Assembly: GCA_016779605.1 (NCBI GenBank)
Contig: JADHNH010000013.1
Coordinates: 1 to 52,397 of the forward strand
Direction of reading: 5' to 3'
From: Nevskia sp.
GTDB lineage: Bacteria; Pseudomonadota; Gammaproteobacteria; Nevskiales; Nevskiaceae
DNA: 52,397 bases
The translations under genes and the position numbers were made by a program. Shown here piece by piece: positions 16,029-23,968 of the stretch; the first letter of the stretch is position 1, and every line of letters starts with the position of its first letter. The notes beneath the pieces were generated by a model that worked only from the letters and a program-made list of their open reading frames with translations, searched no databases and was not told where the DNA came from.

Positions 16029-18537
16029 GGCAGGGCGGCGCCGCGCCGGCTGGGGCGCTGCGCTGCGCCACGCCGTGCTGCGGCTGCGCCGCGGCCTGCG
16101 CTCCGGCGAGCTGCGGGTGCTGGCGCTGGCACTGGCGGTGGCCTGCGCGGCGGCGGTTTCGGTGGGCCTGTTCGCCGACCGCGTGCGCCAGGCGCTGGAG
16201 CGCGGCAGCGCCGACGCGCTGGGTGCCGATGCGCTGATCGACGCGCGCGACCCGCTGCCGCCGGCCTTGCTGGAGCGGCTGCAGACCCTGGGCTTGCGCG
16301 TGGCCCAGCTGCAGCAGTTCCCCAGCGTGGTGGCCGGTGCCGGCGACCAGGTGCAGCTGGCCACGGTCAAGGCGGTGGATCCGGGCTACCCGCTGCGCGG
16401 CACGCTGAGCGTGTCGGCCGAGCCCTACGGCCCCGCGCACCCCGCCGGCGGCATCCCGCCGCCGGGCGAAGCCTGGGCCGACACGCGGCTGTGGACGGCG
16501 CTCGGCCTGGCGCCCGGCAGCGTCGTGCAGCTCGGCACCCGCGGCATCCGCATCACTGCGGCGATCGCCGATGAGCCGGGCCGCGGCGGCGCCTTTGCCG
16601 AGCTGGCGCCGGAACTGCTGATCAACCGTGCCGACCTCGCCTCCACCGGCCTGCTCGGCCCCGGCAGCCGGGTGCAGTACCTCGTCCAACTGGCCGGCGC
16701 TGCGCCGGCGCTGGCGGCGGCGCGCAGCCTGCCGCTGCCGCCGGGCATGCGCCTGCACGGCGCGGCGGACGGCAGGCCGGAAATCGAGTCGTCGCTGACC
16801 CGCGCGCGGCAGTTCCTCGACATCGCCGTGCTCGCCGCGATCCTGCTCGCCGCCGCGGCGGTGGCGCTGTCGGCGCGGCTGCACGCGCAGCGCCAGCGCG
16901 ACGAGGTCGCGCTGCTCAAGTGCCTGGGTGCCAGCCGCGCCTTCGTGCTGCGCGCGCTGTCCCTGCAGGTGCTGCTGCTGGGCCTTGCCGCCGGCCTCGC
17001 CGGGGTATTGGCCGGGGCGGCCGGGCAGGCGCTGCTCGGGCACTTCCTGGCGCCGCTGCTGGGCACGCCGCTGCCGGCGCCGGGCTGGGCGCCGGTGCCG
17101 GCCGCCCTGCTGCTGGTCGCGCTGCTGCTGGCCGGCTTCGCGCTGCCGCCGCTGTTCGACGCGGCGGACACGCCGCCGGTGCAGGTGTTCCAGCGCGCCG
17201 CGCGGCCGCGCCGCGGCGCCCACCTGGCGATGGCGGCGGCGGCCGTGGCGGTGGCGGTGCTCACCGCGCTGCAATCCGGCCAGATCCGGCTGGCGGCCTA
17301 CGTGCTGGCCGGCGCGGCCGCCACCGCTGCGGCGCTGGCGCTGGCCGCCTATGCGCTGGTGCGGGCGCTGGGCGGGGTGCGCGCGCGCGGCGGCGTGGCC
17401 TGGCGCTTCGGCCTGGGCAACATCGCACGCCGGCGCGGCGCCGCGGTGGGCCAGATCGTCGCCCTGGGCGTGGCCGGGCTGGCGCTGCTGCTGGTGACGG
17501 TGGTGCGCGCCGAGCTGCTGGCGAGCTGGCGCGACCGCCTGCCGCCGCAGACGCCCAACCAGTTCCTGATCAACATCCAGCCGGCGCAGCTCGAGCCGCT
17601 GCGCCAGTTCTTCGCCGCGCGCGGTTACGGCCAGCTGCAGTTCTGGCCGATGGCGCGGGCGCGCCTGGTGGCGCTCGACGGCCGGCCGGTGACCGCCGAC
17701 AGCTTCGCGGACCAGGAAACGCGGCGCTGGATCAACCGCGAGTTCAACCTGTCCTGGACCCAGGACTTCGGCGACGACAACACCCTGGTGAGCGGGCGCC
17801 GGTGGGGCGCAGGCGGCCGCGGCCAGCGCTGGCTTTCGGCCGATCAATACGCCGTGGAGCGCCTCAAGCTGAAGCTCGGCGACACCCTCACCCTGGATTT
17901 CGCCGGTCGCCAGCTGACGTTCACCGTGCACGACACGCGCAAGGTGCGCTGGGACAGCTTCCGCCCCAACTTCTTCCTGGTCGCCCCGCCGGGCGTGCTG
18001 GAGGACATCGGCGAGGTGCAATGGATCACCAGCTTCTACCTGCCGGCGCAGCGGCGCGCGTTGCTGCGCGAGCTGGTGCGGCAGTTCCCCAACGTCACCG
18101 CGCTGGACCTGGACGCGGCGCTGGCGCAGGTGCGCGGCATGATCGGGCGCATCGTGGCCGCGCTGGAGTTCATCTTCGCCTTCGCCCTCGCCGCCGGCCT
18201 GGCGGTGATGCTGGCGGTGATCGAAGGCTCGCGCGCCGAGCGCGTGCGCGAAACCGCGCTGCTGCGCGCGCTCGGCGCCGGCTCGCGCGTCATCCTGCAA
18301 GGGCTGCTGGCCGAGTACGCGGTGCTCGGCCTGCTCGCCGGCGCTGTCGCCGCCGTCGCCGCCCAGCTGCTGGCCTGGTGGCTCGCCGCGCGCGTGTTCG
18401 ACATGCCCTATGGACCGCGGCCGCTGCTGTGGCTGGCCGGCGCCGGCGGCGGCTGCGCGCTGGTGTCGCTGGTCGGCTGGCTGAGCCTGCGCGGCACCCT
18501 GCGCACGCCGCCGCGGCAGGTGCTGGCCGGCGGCTGA
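16015..18537 (+). CDS. ybbP: ABC transporter permease, YbbP/FtsX-like
   Basis: An 840-residue permease. It has an N-terminal helix (about residues 34-52), a periplasmic domain, then the FtsX-type three-helix unit (about 265-385 and more helices to about 495). A second periplasmic domain and a second FtsX-like unit (about 715-835) follow. FtsX hallmarks include DEVALLKCLGASRAFVLRA and ETALLRALGAGSRVI. It overlaps ybbA by 14 nt. The transported compound of this family is not known; the linkage to tesA suggests lipids or hydrophobic metabolites. A promoter for the next gene begins within its last codon. Confidence 0.92.
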   Translation: MKTPEAGRRRAGWGAALRHAVLRLRRGLRSGELRVLALALAVACAAAVSVGLFADRVRQALERGSADALGADALIDARDPLPPALLERLQTLGLRVAQLQQFPSVVAGAGDQVQLATVKAVDPGYPLRGTLSVSAEPYGPAHPAGGIPPPGEAWADTRLWTALGLAPGSVVQLGTRGIRITAAIADEPGRGGAFAELAPELLINRADLASTGLLGPGSRVQYLVQLAGAAPALAAARSLPLPPGMRLHGAADGRPEIESSLTRARQFLDIAVLAAILLAAAAVALSARLHAQRQRDEVALLKCLGASRAFVLRALSLQVLLLGLAAGLAGVLAGAAGQALLGHFLAPLLGTPLPAPGWAPVPAALLLVALLLAGFALPPLFDAADTPPVQVFQRAARPRRGAHLAMAAAAVAVAVLTALQSGQIRLAAYVLAGAAATAAALALAAYALVRALGGVRARGGVAWRFGLGNIARRRGAAVGQIVALGVAGLALLLVTVVRAELLASWRDRLPPQTPNQFLINIQPAQLEPLRQFFAARGYGQLQFWPMARARLVALDGRPVTADSFADQETRRWINREFNLSWTQDFGDDNTLVSGRRWGAGGRGQRWLSADQYAVERLKLKLGDTLTLDFAGRQLTFTVHDTRKVRWDSFRPNFFLVAPPGVLEDIGEVQWITSFYLPAQRRALLRELVRQFPNVTALDLDAALAQVRGMIGRIVAALEFIFAFALAAGLAVMLAVIEGSRAERVRETALLRALGAGSRVILQGLLAEYAVLGLLAGAVAAVAAQLLAWWLAARVFDMPYGPRPLLWLAGAGGGCALVSLVGWLSLRGTLRTPPRQVLAGG

Positions 18538-18562
18538 TCGGAGCCGGCGGCCTGCGTATAAT
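18535..18562 (+). promoter_or_regulatory. Predicted sigma-70 promoter of the prohibitin-like gene
   Basis: A perfect -10 hexamer TATAAT at 18557-18562 is preceded, after 16 bp, by TGATCG at 18535-18540 as a weak -35. It begins in the ybbP stop codon and lies 45 bp upstream of the prohibitin-like ATG, leaving room for a leader with a GGGGAT Shine-Dalgarno. Confidence 0.45.
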
Positions 18563-18607
18563 TGCGGTCAAACCGGGAACCGGGGCGGTCTGGATTGGGG
18601 GATCCGC

Positions 18608-19423
18608 ATGTCGCCGAAAAACATCTTTCGCATCGTCGCCGTGGTGGCGGCGTTGGCGCTGCTGACGCGCCTGTCGCCGTTCGTCACCGTTCCGGCCGGC
18701 GCCAAGGGCGTGGTCACGCTGTTCGGCAGGATCCAGCCGCTGGCGCTGGATGCGGGCCTGCACGTGATCAATCCGTTCGCGCGCGTCACCTCCATCAGCA
18801 CGCGCATCCAGAAGACCGACTCGCAGGGCGACGCCGCCAGCCGCGACCTGCAGCAGGTGACCACGCACATCGCCCTGCAGTACCACATCAACGCGCAGGA
18901 CGTGCCGCAGTTCTACCAGAAGGTGGGACTGAACTACGACGAGACGGTGGTGGCGCCGCAGATCCAGGAGACCTTCAAGGCGGTCACCGCGCGCTACACC
19001 GCCGAGGAGCTGATCACCAAGCGCGAGGACGTGCGCGCCGCCATCCGCGACCTGCTCGACGCCAAGCTCAAGGACCTGAGCGGCAACGGCCTGCTGGTGG
19101 ACGACTTCTCCATCACCAACTTCGCCTTCTCGCGCAGCTTCAGCGCCGCCATCGAGGCCAAGCAGGAAGCCGAGCAGCTCGCGCTCAAGGCCCGCCGCGA
19201 CCTCGAGCGGGTGCAGGTGGAGGCGCAGCAGAAGATCGCGCTGGCGCAGGCCGAGGCCGAGAGCCTGCGGCTGCAGAAGCAGGAGATCACGCCGGACCTG
19301 ATCAAGCTGCGCGAGATCGAGGTGCAGCGCCAGGCCATCGACAAGTGGGACGGCCACCTGCCCAACGTCAACGGCGGCGCGCTGCCGTTCATCAACCTGG
19401 GGCCGGAAGGCACGCCGCACTAA
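18608..19423 (+). CDS. Prohibitin/SPFH-domain membrane protein
   Basis: A 271-residue protein with one N-terminal membrane helix (residues about 6-22) followed by an SPFH domain: VPAGAKGVVTLFGRIQP, GLHVINPF and the RYTAEELITKREDVR segment are prohibitin-like. The C-terminal region (about 180-235) is a charged coiled coil, ending in a short globular tail. Such proteins oligomerise in membranes and often regulate membrane proteases, but no partner is encoded next to it. HflK/HflC were considered; the length and tail fit prohibitins better. The promoter at 18535-18562 and the hairpins after its stop suggest a single-gene unit. Confidence 0.9.
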   Translation: MSPKNIFRIVAVVAALALLTRLSPFVTVPAGAKGVVTLFGRIQPLALDAGLHVINPFARVTSISTRIQKTDSQGDAASRDLQQVTTHIALQYHINAQDVPQFYQKVGLNYDETVVAPQIQETFKAVTARYTAEELITKREDVRAAIRDLLDAKLKDLSGNGLLVDDFSITNFAFSRSFSAAIEAKQEAEQLALKARRDLERVQVEAQQKIALAQAEAESLRLQKQEITPDLIKLREIEVQRQAIDKWDGHLPNVNGGALPFINLGPEGTPH

Positions 19424-19430
19424 CTGGTTG

Positions 19431-19546
19431 CTGAAAAAAGCCATCCATGGCTTTTTTCAGGTCGCTTCGAAAAGGCGTGACTTTTCTACGCTCCCGAAGA
19501 TCGATCACATCCGTGCTCGATCTTCGTTGGCACCTCCATGTGCCAA
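19431..19546. repeat. Cluster of four hairpins between convergent genes, ATCC/TCCAT loops
   Basis: Four hairpins lie in 116 bp. First: arms CTGAAAAAAGCCAT and its complement with a CC loop (19431-19460); the T-run in either direction makes it a credible bidirectional terminator. Second: GAAAAG/CTTTTC (19469-19486). Third: CGAAGATCGA/TCGATCTTCG (19495-19526), whose loop itself holds CAC-ATCC-GTG. Fourth: TTGGCAC/GTGCCAA (19527-19546). The unit CATCC(A/G)TG at the tip recurs in the hairpin block at 43827-43972. It sits between the stops of the prohibitin-like and NTF2-like genes. Confidence 0.75.
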
Positions 19547-19577
19547 GCACTGCCGCCCCAGCGGGTCGCCGCGGCCG

Positions 19578-20042
19578 CTACTTCTCGTCCATGGTCATGT
19601 CGTCGCTGATGCGCCAGCCTTCGGCGGTGCGCACCAGCACCTGCAGGAAGTGCGATTTGCGCTGGCCCAGCGGCTGGCCGTTGCGGTCGTCGACCTGGCC
19701 GCCGGTGCTTTCCTCGCTCCACACCACGGCGACGTCGGGCGTGCGGAAACGCACGTCGGTGACGTGCAGCGGGCTGAGCATCGTCACCGACTGGAAGCCG
19801 GGCTCGGCGAACATGCGGTCCAGGAACCGCTCGATGATCTTGCGGCCGGCCAGCTTGGCGCCGAACGGGTTTTCCCACACCGCGTCCTCGGTGTAGTTGG
19901 CCGCCACCTGCCTGGCGTCGAAATTGGCGTAGCCGGCGGCCACGTCGGCGATCACCGCGCGCACGTCCGCCTCCGGGGTGGCGGCGGCTGTCGCCGCCCA
20001 GCACAGCAAGGAGAGGGGCAGCGCGATCTTGAGCAGCTTCAT
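19578..20042 (-). CDS. Exported NTF2-like/SnoaL-type protein
   Basis: A 154-residue protein with a signal peptide (MKLLKIALPLSLLCWAATAAA) and an NTF2-like fold. ADVRAVIADVAAGYANFDAR, YTEDAVWENPFG and the C-terminal RKSHFLQVLVRTAEGWRISD resemble the SgcJ/EcaC and DUF4440 groups. These small domains may bind ligands or have enzymatic activity; no catalytic residues can be assigned. It is monocistronic, converges with the prohibitin-like gene, and is divergent from the OppF-type ATPase. Confidence 0.82.
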   Translation of the reverse strand: MKLLKIALPLSLLCWAATAAATPEADVRAVIADVAAGYANFDARQVAANYTEDAVWENPFGAKLAGRKIIERFLDRMFAEPGFQSVTMLSPLHVTDVRFRTPDVAVVWSEESTGGQVDDRNGQPLGQRKSHFLQVLVRTAEGWRISDDMTMDEK

Positions 20043-20181
20043 GGGCGACCTTGCGGGCAGGCGTGAGAAAGGATCGGTCTGATTTTAGGGGGTATTCGCC
20101 GCGGCCGTTGCGCAGGCGCACGCGCGGCCGCGCGCGCAGGCACGTGCACGGGCCGGGCGGCCACTCTGGCAAAATACGCGC

Positions 20182-21213
20182 ATGTCCACCCCAGTTCCGC
20201 CGGCCCCGGCGCTGCTGTCCGTCCGTCACCTGAAGATCCGCTTCCGCCAGCGACGCTCCTGGCCGTGGCAGCGGCGCGGCTGGATCCAGGCGGTGGACGA
20301 CCTGCACCTGGACCTGCGCCCCGGCGAAACCCTGGGCATCGTCGGCGAATCGGGCAGCGGCAAGTCGACGCTCGCGCGCGCGCTGCTTGGACTGCAGGCG
20401 CCTGCCTCGGGTTCCATCCGCCTGTGCGGCCGCGAGGTCGTCGGCCTGCCGGAAAAGGAGTGGCGGCCGCTGCGGCGCGACATCCAGATGGTGTTCCAGG
20501 ATCCGCTGGGCAGCCTGGACCCGCGCATGAGCGTGGCGCAGATCGTGGAGGAGCCGCTGCGCGAGCTGTACCCGGACCTGTCCAAGACCGAGCGCGCGCA
20601 GCGCGTGCAGGACATGATCGCGCGGGTGGGTTTGCCGGAAGACGCCGCCGGCCGCCTGCCGGGCGAATTCTCCGGCGGCCAGGCGCAGCGCATCGGCATC
20701 GCGCGGGCGCTGGTGGCGCGGCCGCGCATCCTGGTCTGCGACGAGGCGGTGTCGGCGCTGGACGTGTCGATGCGCGCGCAGATCGTCAACCTGCTCGCCG
20801 GCCTGCGCCGCGAGTACGGCCTGTCGATGATTTTCATCGGCCACGACCTGCCGGTGGTGCGCTACCTGAGCGACCGCGTGGTGGTGATGTACCTGGGCCG
20901 GGTGATGGAGCAGGCCAGCGCCGACGAGCTGTTCGGCGCGCCGCAGCATCCCTACACGCGCACCCTGCTGGCGGCGTCGCGCAGCGCCCCGGCGCAGCCG
21001 GCTGCGGCGCCCGCGCAGGACGCCGGCAAGAAGCCGGCGGCGCGCAAGCCGCAGCCACCGGCATCGGCGGTGCCCACGCCGACCGGTTGCGTGTTCCACG
21101 GCCGCTGCCCGCTGATGGAAGGCGTGTGCGTGCGGCAGGTGCCGCAGCTGCGCCGCACCGCCGTCGAGCATTACGCCGCCTGCCACTTCCTGGCCGCTCC
21201 CGCAAGCGGCTGA
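20182..21213 (+). CDS. Oligopeptide/dipeptide ABC transporter ATP-binding protein (OppF/DppF type)
   Basis: A 343-residue ATPase with Walker A GESGSGKS (around residue 56), a Q-loop in MVFQDPLGSLDPR, signature FSGGQAQR and Walker B ILVCDEAVSALD. The C-terminal oligo/dipeptide-type extension ends with a cysteine-containing GCVFHGRCPLMEGVC. An Ala/Pro/Lys-rich linker precedes that tail. No permease, OppD partner or binding protein is encoded nearby, so it must work with subunits encoded elsewhere. An AAAAT-rich hexamer (20170-20175) ends 6 bp before the ATG and no Shine-Dalgarno is seen, which would fit a leaderless transcript. Confidence 0.9.
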   Translation: MSTPVPPAPALLSVRHLKIRFRQRRSWPWQRRGWIQAVDDLHLDLRPGETLGIVGESGSGKSTLARALLGLQAPASGSIRLCGREVVGLPEKEWRPLRRDIQMVFQDPLGSLDPRMSVAQIVEEPLRELYPDLSKTERAQRVQDMIARVGLPEDAAGRLPGEFSGGQAQRIGIARALVARPRILVCDEAVSALDVSMRAQIVNLLAGLRREYGLSMIFIGHDLPVVRYLSDRVVVMYLGRVMEQASADELFGAPQHPYTRTLLAASRSAPAQPAAAPAQDAGKKPAARKPQPPASAVPTPTGCVFHGRCPLMEGVCVRQVPQLRRTAVEHYAACHFLAAPASG

Positions 21214-21517
21214 GCGGGCGGGCGCCGGCTTGGACGCTGCCGGGAGCCGGTGGAAATCTGGATTACTAATGCTGTTGCCGCGTCCTGTTTCAATTCCGCC
21301 TCCAAGATTCGATTCTCGGCGGCGGCCGCACCCGCTTGCGCCCCGCGCATCCGGGCGGCAAGGCGCCGCCCAGGCCGTTTCCGGCCGCTTCTCATCGGCT
21401 TTCGAAACGCGGTAAATTGTCCGTGGGCTTCAAAATTGCCCATGGGGGCGGCCTGACGGCCGCGTTCAATTACAAATTGCGAGCGGTGGTCGACGCCTAG
21501 AGGAAGGCTTTGGTTTT
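21214..21517. other. 304-bp intergenic region with the leader of the cold-shock gene
   Basis: No coding frame is supported here. The second half is locally less GC-rich and contains three copies of AAATTG (21414-21419, 21433-21438, 21474-21479). It also holds a GCGGCC/GGCCGC hairpin with a TGAC loop (21448-21463). An AGAGGAAGG Shine-Dalgarno lies at 21500-21508 before the cold-shock ATG. A long structured 5' leader is usual for cspA-type genes, where it adjusts translation at low temperature. No unambiguous -35/-10 pair is visible. Confidence 0.5.
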
Positions 21518-21727
21518 ATGGCTAATCGTGAAGAGGGGAAGGTGAAGTGGTTCGACAACGCCAAAGGTTACGGCTTCATCCAGCGTAATGCCGGCGACGA
21601 CGTATTCGTCCACTTTCGCCAGATTCGTGGGGAAGGGTTCCGCACCCTGCAGGAAGGCCAGCAGGTCTCGTTCAACATCGTCCAGGGGCAAAAAGGGCTG
21701 CAGGCCGAGGACGTTGCCCTGGTCTGA
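21518..21727 (+). CDS. Cold-shock domain protein (CspA family)
   Basis: A 69-residue single-domain nucleic-acid chaperone. [16 protein letters not shown] contains the RNP1-type KGYGFI motif, and DVFVHF is RNP2. The family binds single-stranded RNA and DNA and prevents secondary structure. The C-terminal part ([13 protein letters not shown]) matches the usual end. It has a strong AGAGGAAGG ribosome-binding site, a long leader and its own terminator, so it is a monocistronic gene. Which Csp paralogue it is, and whether it is cold-induced, cannot be told. Confidence 0.93.
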   Translation: MANREEGKVKWFDNAKGYGFIQRNAGDDVFVHFRQIRGEGFRTLQEGQQVSFNIVQGQKGLQAEDVALV

Positions 21728-21762
21728 CGATCCGAACACCCGAGGATCCGGCAGCGGCCCAC

Positions 21763-21789
21763 GCGCCGCGCGCAGGCGCGGCGCTTTTT
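21763..21789 (+). terminator. Rho-independent terminator of the cold-shock gene
   Basis: A perfect 9-bp GC stem, GCGCCGCGC (21763-21771) and GCGCGGCGC (21776-21784), with a GCAG loop and a TTTTT run at 21785-21789. It lies 36 bp after the cold-shock stop and just ahead of the convergent SDR gene. Confidence 0.9.
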
Positions 21790-21824
21790 CACATTCGCCT
21801 ATCGCGTTCGGGTATGCACCCGGC

Positions 21825-22664
21825 TTACTCGATGACGCCGTCGCTCTTCGGCTGCGGCGGCGCCGACAGCAGTTTCTTCAGGCCGGCGCCGGAAGCGGCG
21901 AAGCCGCCCAGCGACCAGCCGCCGTCCACCGGCAGCACCACGCCGGTGACGTAGGCGGCATAGGGGCTGGCCAGCCACAGGCAGGCCTGTGCGATGTCGC
22001 CGGTGGAGCCGAAGTGTCCGAGCGGCACGCTGTCCGTCACCAGCTTGCGCAGGCTTTCCGTGGGTGCCAGGCGCCGCATGCCTTCGGTGTTGTCGATCGG
22101 CCCGGGGCTGACCGAGTTCACGCGTACGCCGGCAGCACCCCATTCCATCGCCGCCACCCGCGTGATCATGTCCACGCCGGCCTTGGCGGCGCAGACGTGC
22201 ATCTGTAGCTCCATCGGGATGTACGCCTGCGGCGCGGAGATGTTGACCACCGCCGCACCGGGCTTGTTGAGGTGGGCAAAGGCCGCGCGCAGCACGTGGA
22301 ACGTGCCGAGCAGGTCGATGTCCACCACCGACTTGAAGCCGTTGGGCGAGATGCCCAGGGCCGGCGCGGGGAAGTTGCCGGCGGCGCCGGAGATCAGCAC
22401 GTCGATGCCGCCGAACTGCGCCCCCGCCTGCCGCAGCGCGGCTTCCACTGCCGCCGGCTCGCGCACGTCGGCGGCAAAGCCGGTCGCCTCGCCGCCGTGG
22501 GTCTTCAGCGCCGCCACCGCCGCGTCGACTTTTTCCTGGCTGCGCGACAGCACCGCCAGGCGCGCGCCGGCGCGGGCGAAGGCATGGGCCACGCCCAGGT
22601 TGATGCCGCTGGTGCCGCCGGCCACGAACACGCTCTTGCCGCTGTAGTCGTAGGGTACTTCCAT
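21825..22664 (-). CDS. SDR-family oxidoreductase (2,4-dienoyl-CoA reductase-like)
   Basis: A 279-residue classical short-chain dehydrogenase. The cofactor motif is GGTSGINLG (residues 16-24), the DV segment is AADVRE, and the structural motif is SGAAGN. The active site departs from the usual YxxxK: the region after VVNISAPQAYIPMELQMHVCAAKAG offers Lys but the tyrosine position is taken by His (HVCAAK), a pattern shared with peroxisomal 2,4-dienoyl-CoA reductases. SPGPIDNTEGM follows. A role in unsaturated fatty-acid oxidation is therefore plausible but unproven. It lies 18 bp downstream of the phosphatase gene in the same direction. Confidence 0.85.
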   Translation of the reverse strand: MEVPYDYSGKSVFVAGGTSGINLGVAHAFARAGARLAVLSRSQEKVDAAVAALKTHGGEATGFAADVREPAAVEAALRQAGAQFGGIDVLISGAAGNFPAPALGISPNGFKSVVDIDLLGTFHVLRAAFAHLNKPGAAVVNISAPQAYIPMELQMHVCAAKAGVDMITRVAAMEWGAAGVRVNSVSPGPIDNTEGMRRLAPTESLRKLVTDSVPLGHFGSTGDIAQACLWLASPYAAYVTGVVLPVDGGWSLGGFAASGAGLKKLLSAPPQPKSDGVIE

Positions 22665-22682
22665 TGCGCACTCCGCAGGGCG

Positions 22683-23468
22683 TCAGCCGGGTGGCAGGTA
22701 GCGTAACGCCTCCAGCAGCGGCTCGTGCAGGGCGCGCGTCGCCGCCAGCACGCTGGTGGTGGCCAGGCCCAGCGGCTTGCCCTGCAGGTCGGTGAAGCTG
22801 CCGCCGGCCTCGGCGACGATCACGCTGCACGCGGCGACGTCGAGGATGTTCACGTCGGACTCCACCACCGCGTCGAGCTTGCCCGCCGCCAGCCAGTGGT
22901 AGTGCAGGAAATCGCCGTAGCCGCGGATGCGGTGCAGCTTGGGGATCAGCGCGCCGAAGCGGTCCCAGGCGCCGCTGCGGGCCAGGCTGGCGAGGTTGCC
23001 GGTGGACAGGATGGCCTTGTCGATGCTGCGGGTCGCGGCCACCTGCAGGCGCTCGCCGTCGAGCCAGGCGCCCTGTCCTTTTTCGGCCCAGGCGATCTCG
23101 CCGACGCCGCCGTTCCAGCACGGCGCGGAGGACACGCCCAGCACCAGCTCGCCGCGCTTCATCAGCGCGATCTGGATGGAGAACACCGGGTAGCCGCGCA
23201 CGAACGCCTTGGTGCCGTCGATCGGGTCGACCAGCCACAGGTGCTCGGCGTCGCCGGCCTCGCGGCCGAGCTCCTCACCGTAAAAGCCGTGCTTGGGGAA
23301 ATGGGCCTTGATCGCCGTCTTGATCGCCTGTTCCGCGGCCACGTCGACTTCCGTCACCGGGCTGGCGTCGGCCTTGTAGCGCACCTGGAAATTTCCCCGG
23401 TAGGCCTTGCGGATGACCGCCGCGGCGGCCTCCGCGGCTTCCAGTGCCACGGTCAGATAATTGTCCAT
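22683..23468 (-). CDS. Inositol-monophosphatase-family phosphatase (HisN- or CysQ-like)
   Basis: A 261-residue Mg-dependent phosphatase. Metal-binding motifs are GEELGRE and WLVDPIDGTKAF, and the C-terminal WD-type motif appears as VNILDVAACSVIVAEAGG. The IRGYGDFLHYHWLAAGKLD segment resembles histidinol-phosphatase HisN more than CysQ, but members of this superfamily are hard to separate by eye. Candidate substrates are histidinol phosphate, inositol phosphate or PAP. It is divergent from the cobalamin riboswitch, with about 170 bp between its start and the aptamer. It leads a two-gene unit with the SDR gene. Confidence 0.85.
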   Translation of the reverse strand: MDNYLTVALEAAEAAAAVIRKAYRGNFQVRYKADASPVTEVDVAAEQAIKTAIKAHFPKHGFYGEELGREAGDAEHLWLVDPIDGTKAFVRGYPVFSIQIALMKRGELVLGVSSAPCWNGGVGEIAWAEKGQGAWLDGERLQVAATRSIDKAILSTGNLASLARSGAWDRFGALIPKLHRIRGYGDFLHYHWLAAGKLDAVVESDVNILDVAACSVIVAEAGGSFTDLQGKPLGLATTSVLAATRALHEPLLEALRYLPPG

Positions 23469-23636
23469 AACGTCTTGAGCGGGCAGGTAGGAGCGGAATC
23501 ATAGCGCCGCCGCTATTGCGGCGACTGTGCCGCAGATCGCGCAGCGCGCCGAACGGCGGCCGCCGCCAGCCCGGCGGCCAGCTGCGGCATCGCCTCTGGC
23601 CGCGGTGGCGCCGCGCCGTATAGAATCGCGCCGTCG

Positions 23637-23870
23637 CAGGTGGTTTCGCCACGCCAACGTGGCGGGACTTAAACGGGAAGCCGGTGCGGTGCGTGCTCTC
23701 CACGCCCCCACTCCGGCGCTGCCCCCGCAACGGTAGATGGGAGTAGTGCGGCAATAGGCCACTGGGTTTGCGCGATCCGCCGGTAACAAGGCGGCCGCGT
23801 CCCGGGAAGGTGCTGCACACGGCGGACACGCTGCAGGTTACGCCACCCCATGAGCCCGGAGACCGGCCCG
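23637..23870 (+). ncRNA. Cobalamin (B12) riboswitch
   Basis: All diagnostic blocks appear in order: AAACGGGAAGCCGGTG at 23671-23686, GCTGCCCCCGCAACGGTA at 23718-23735, GCCACTGG at 23758-23765, GGGAAGG at 23804-23810, and the B12 box GAGCCCGGAGACCGGCC at 23852-23868. These are the conserved elements of the Cbl riboswitch family. A TATAGAAT at 23619-23626 would be a well-placed -10 element. Between the aptamer and the receptor ATG (23969), a GCGCCGGC/GCCGGTGC hairpin ends about 7 nt before the GGAG ribosome-binding site, so control of translation initiation is likely. Confidence 0.95.
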
Positions 23871-23968
23871 CGGCAGGCCGGCCGTCCATGCGTGCCTTGT
23901 CGGCGCGTGGCGGCCCATTGCAACCGTGGCAGCGCCGGCGGGGACGCCGGTGCGCGTGGAGACCCTTG

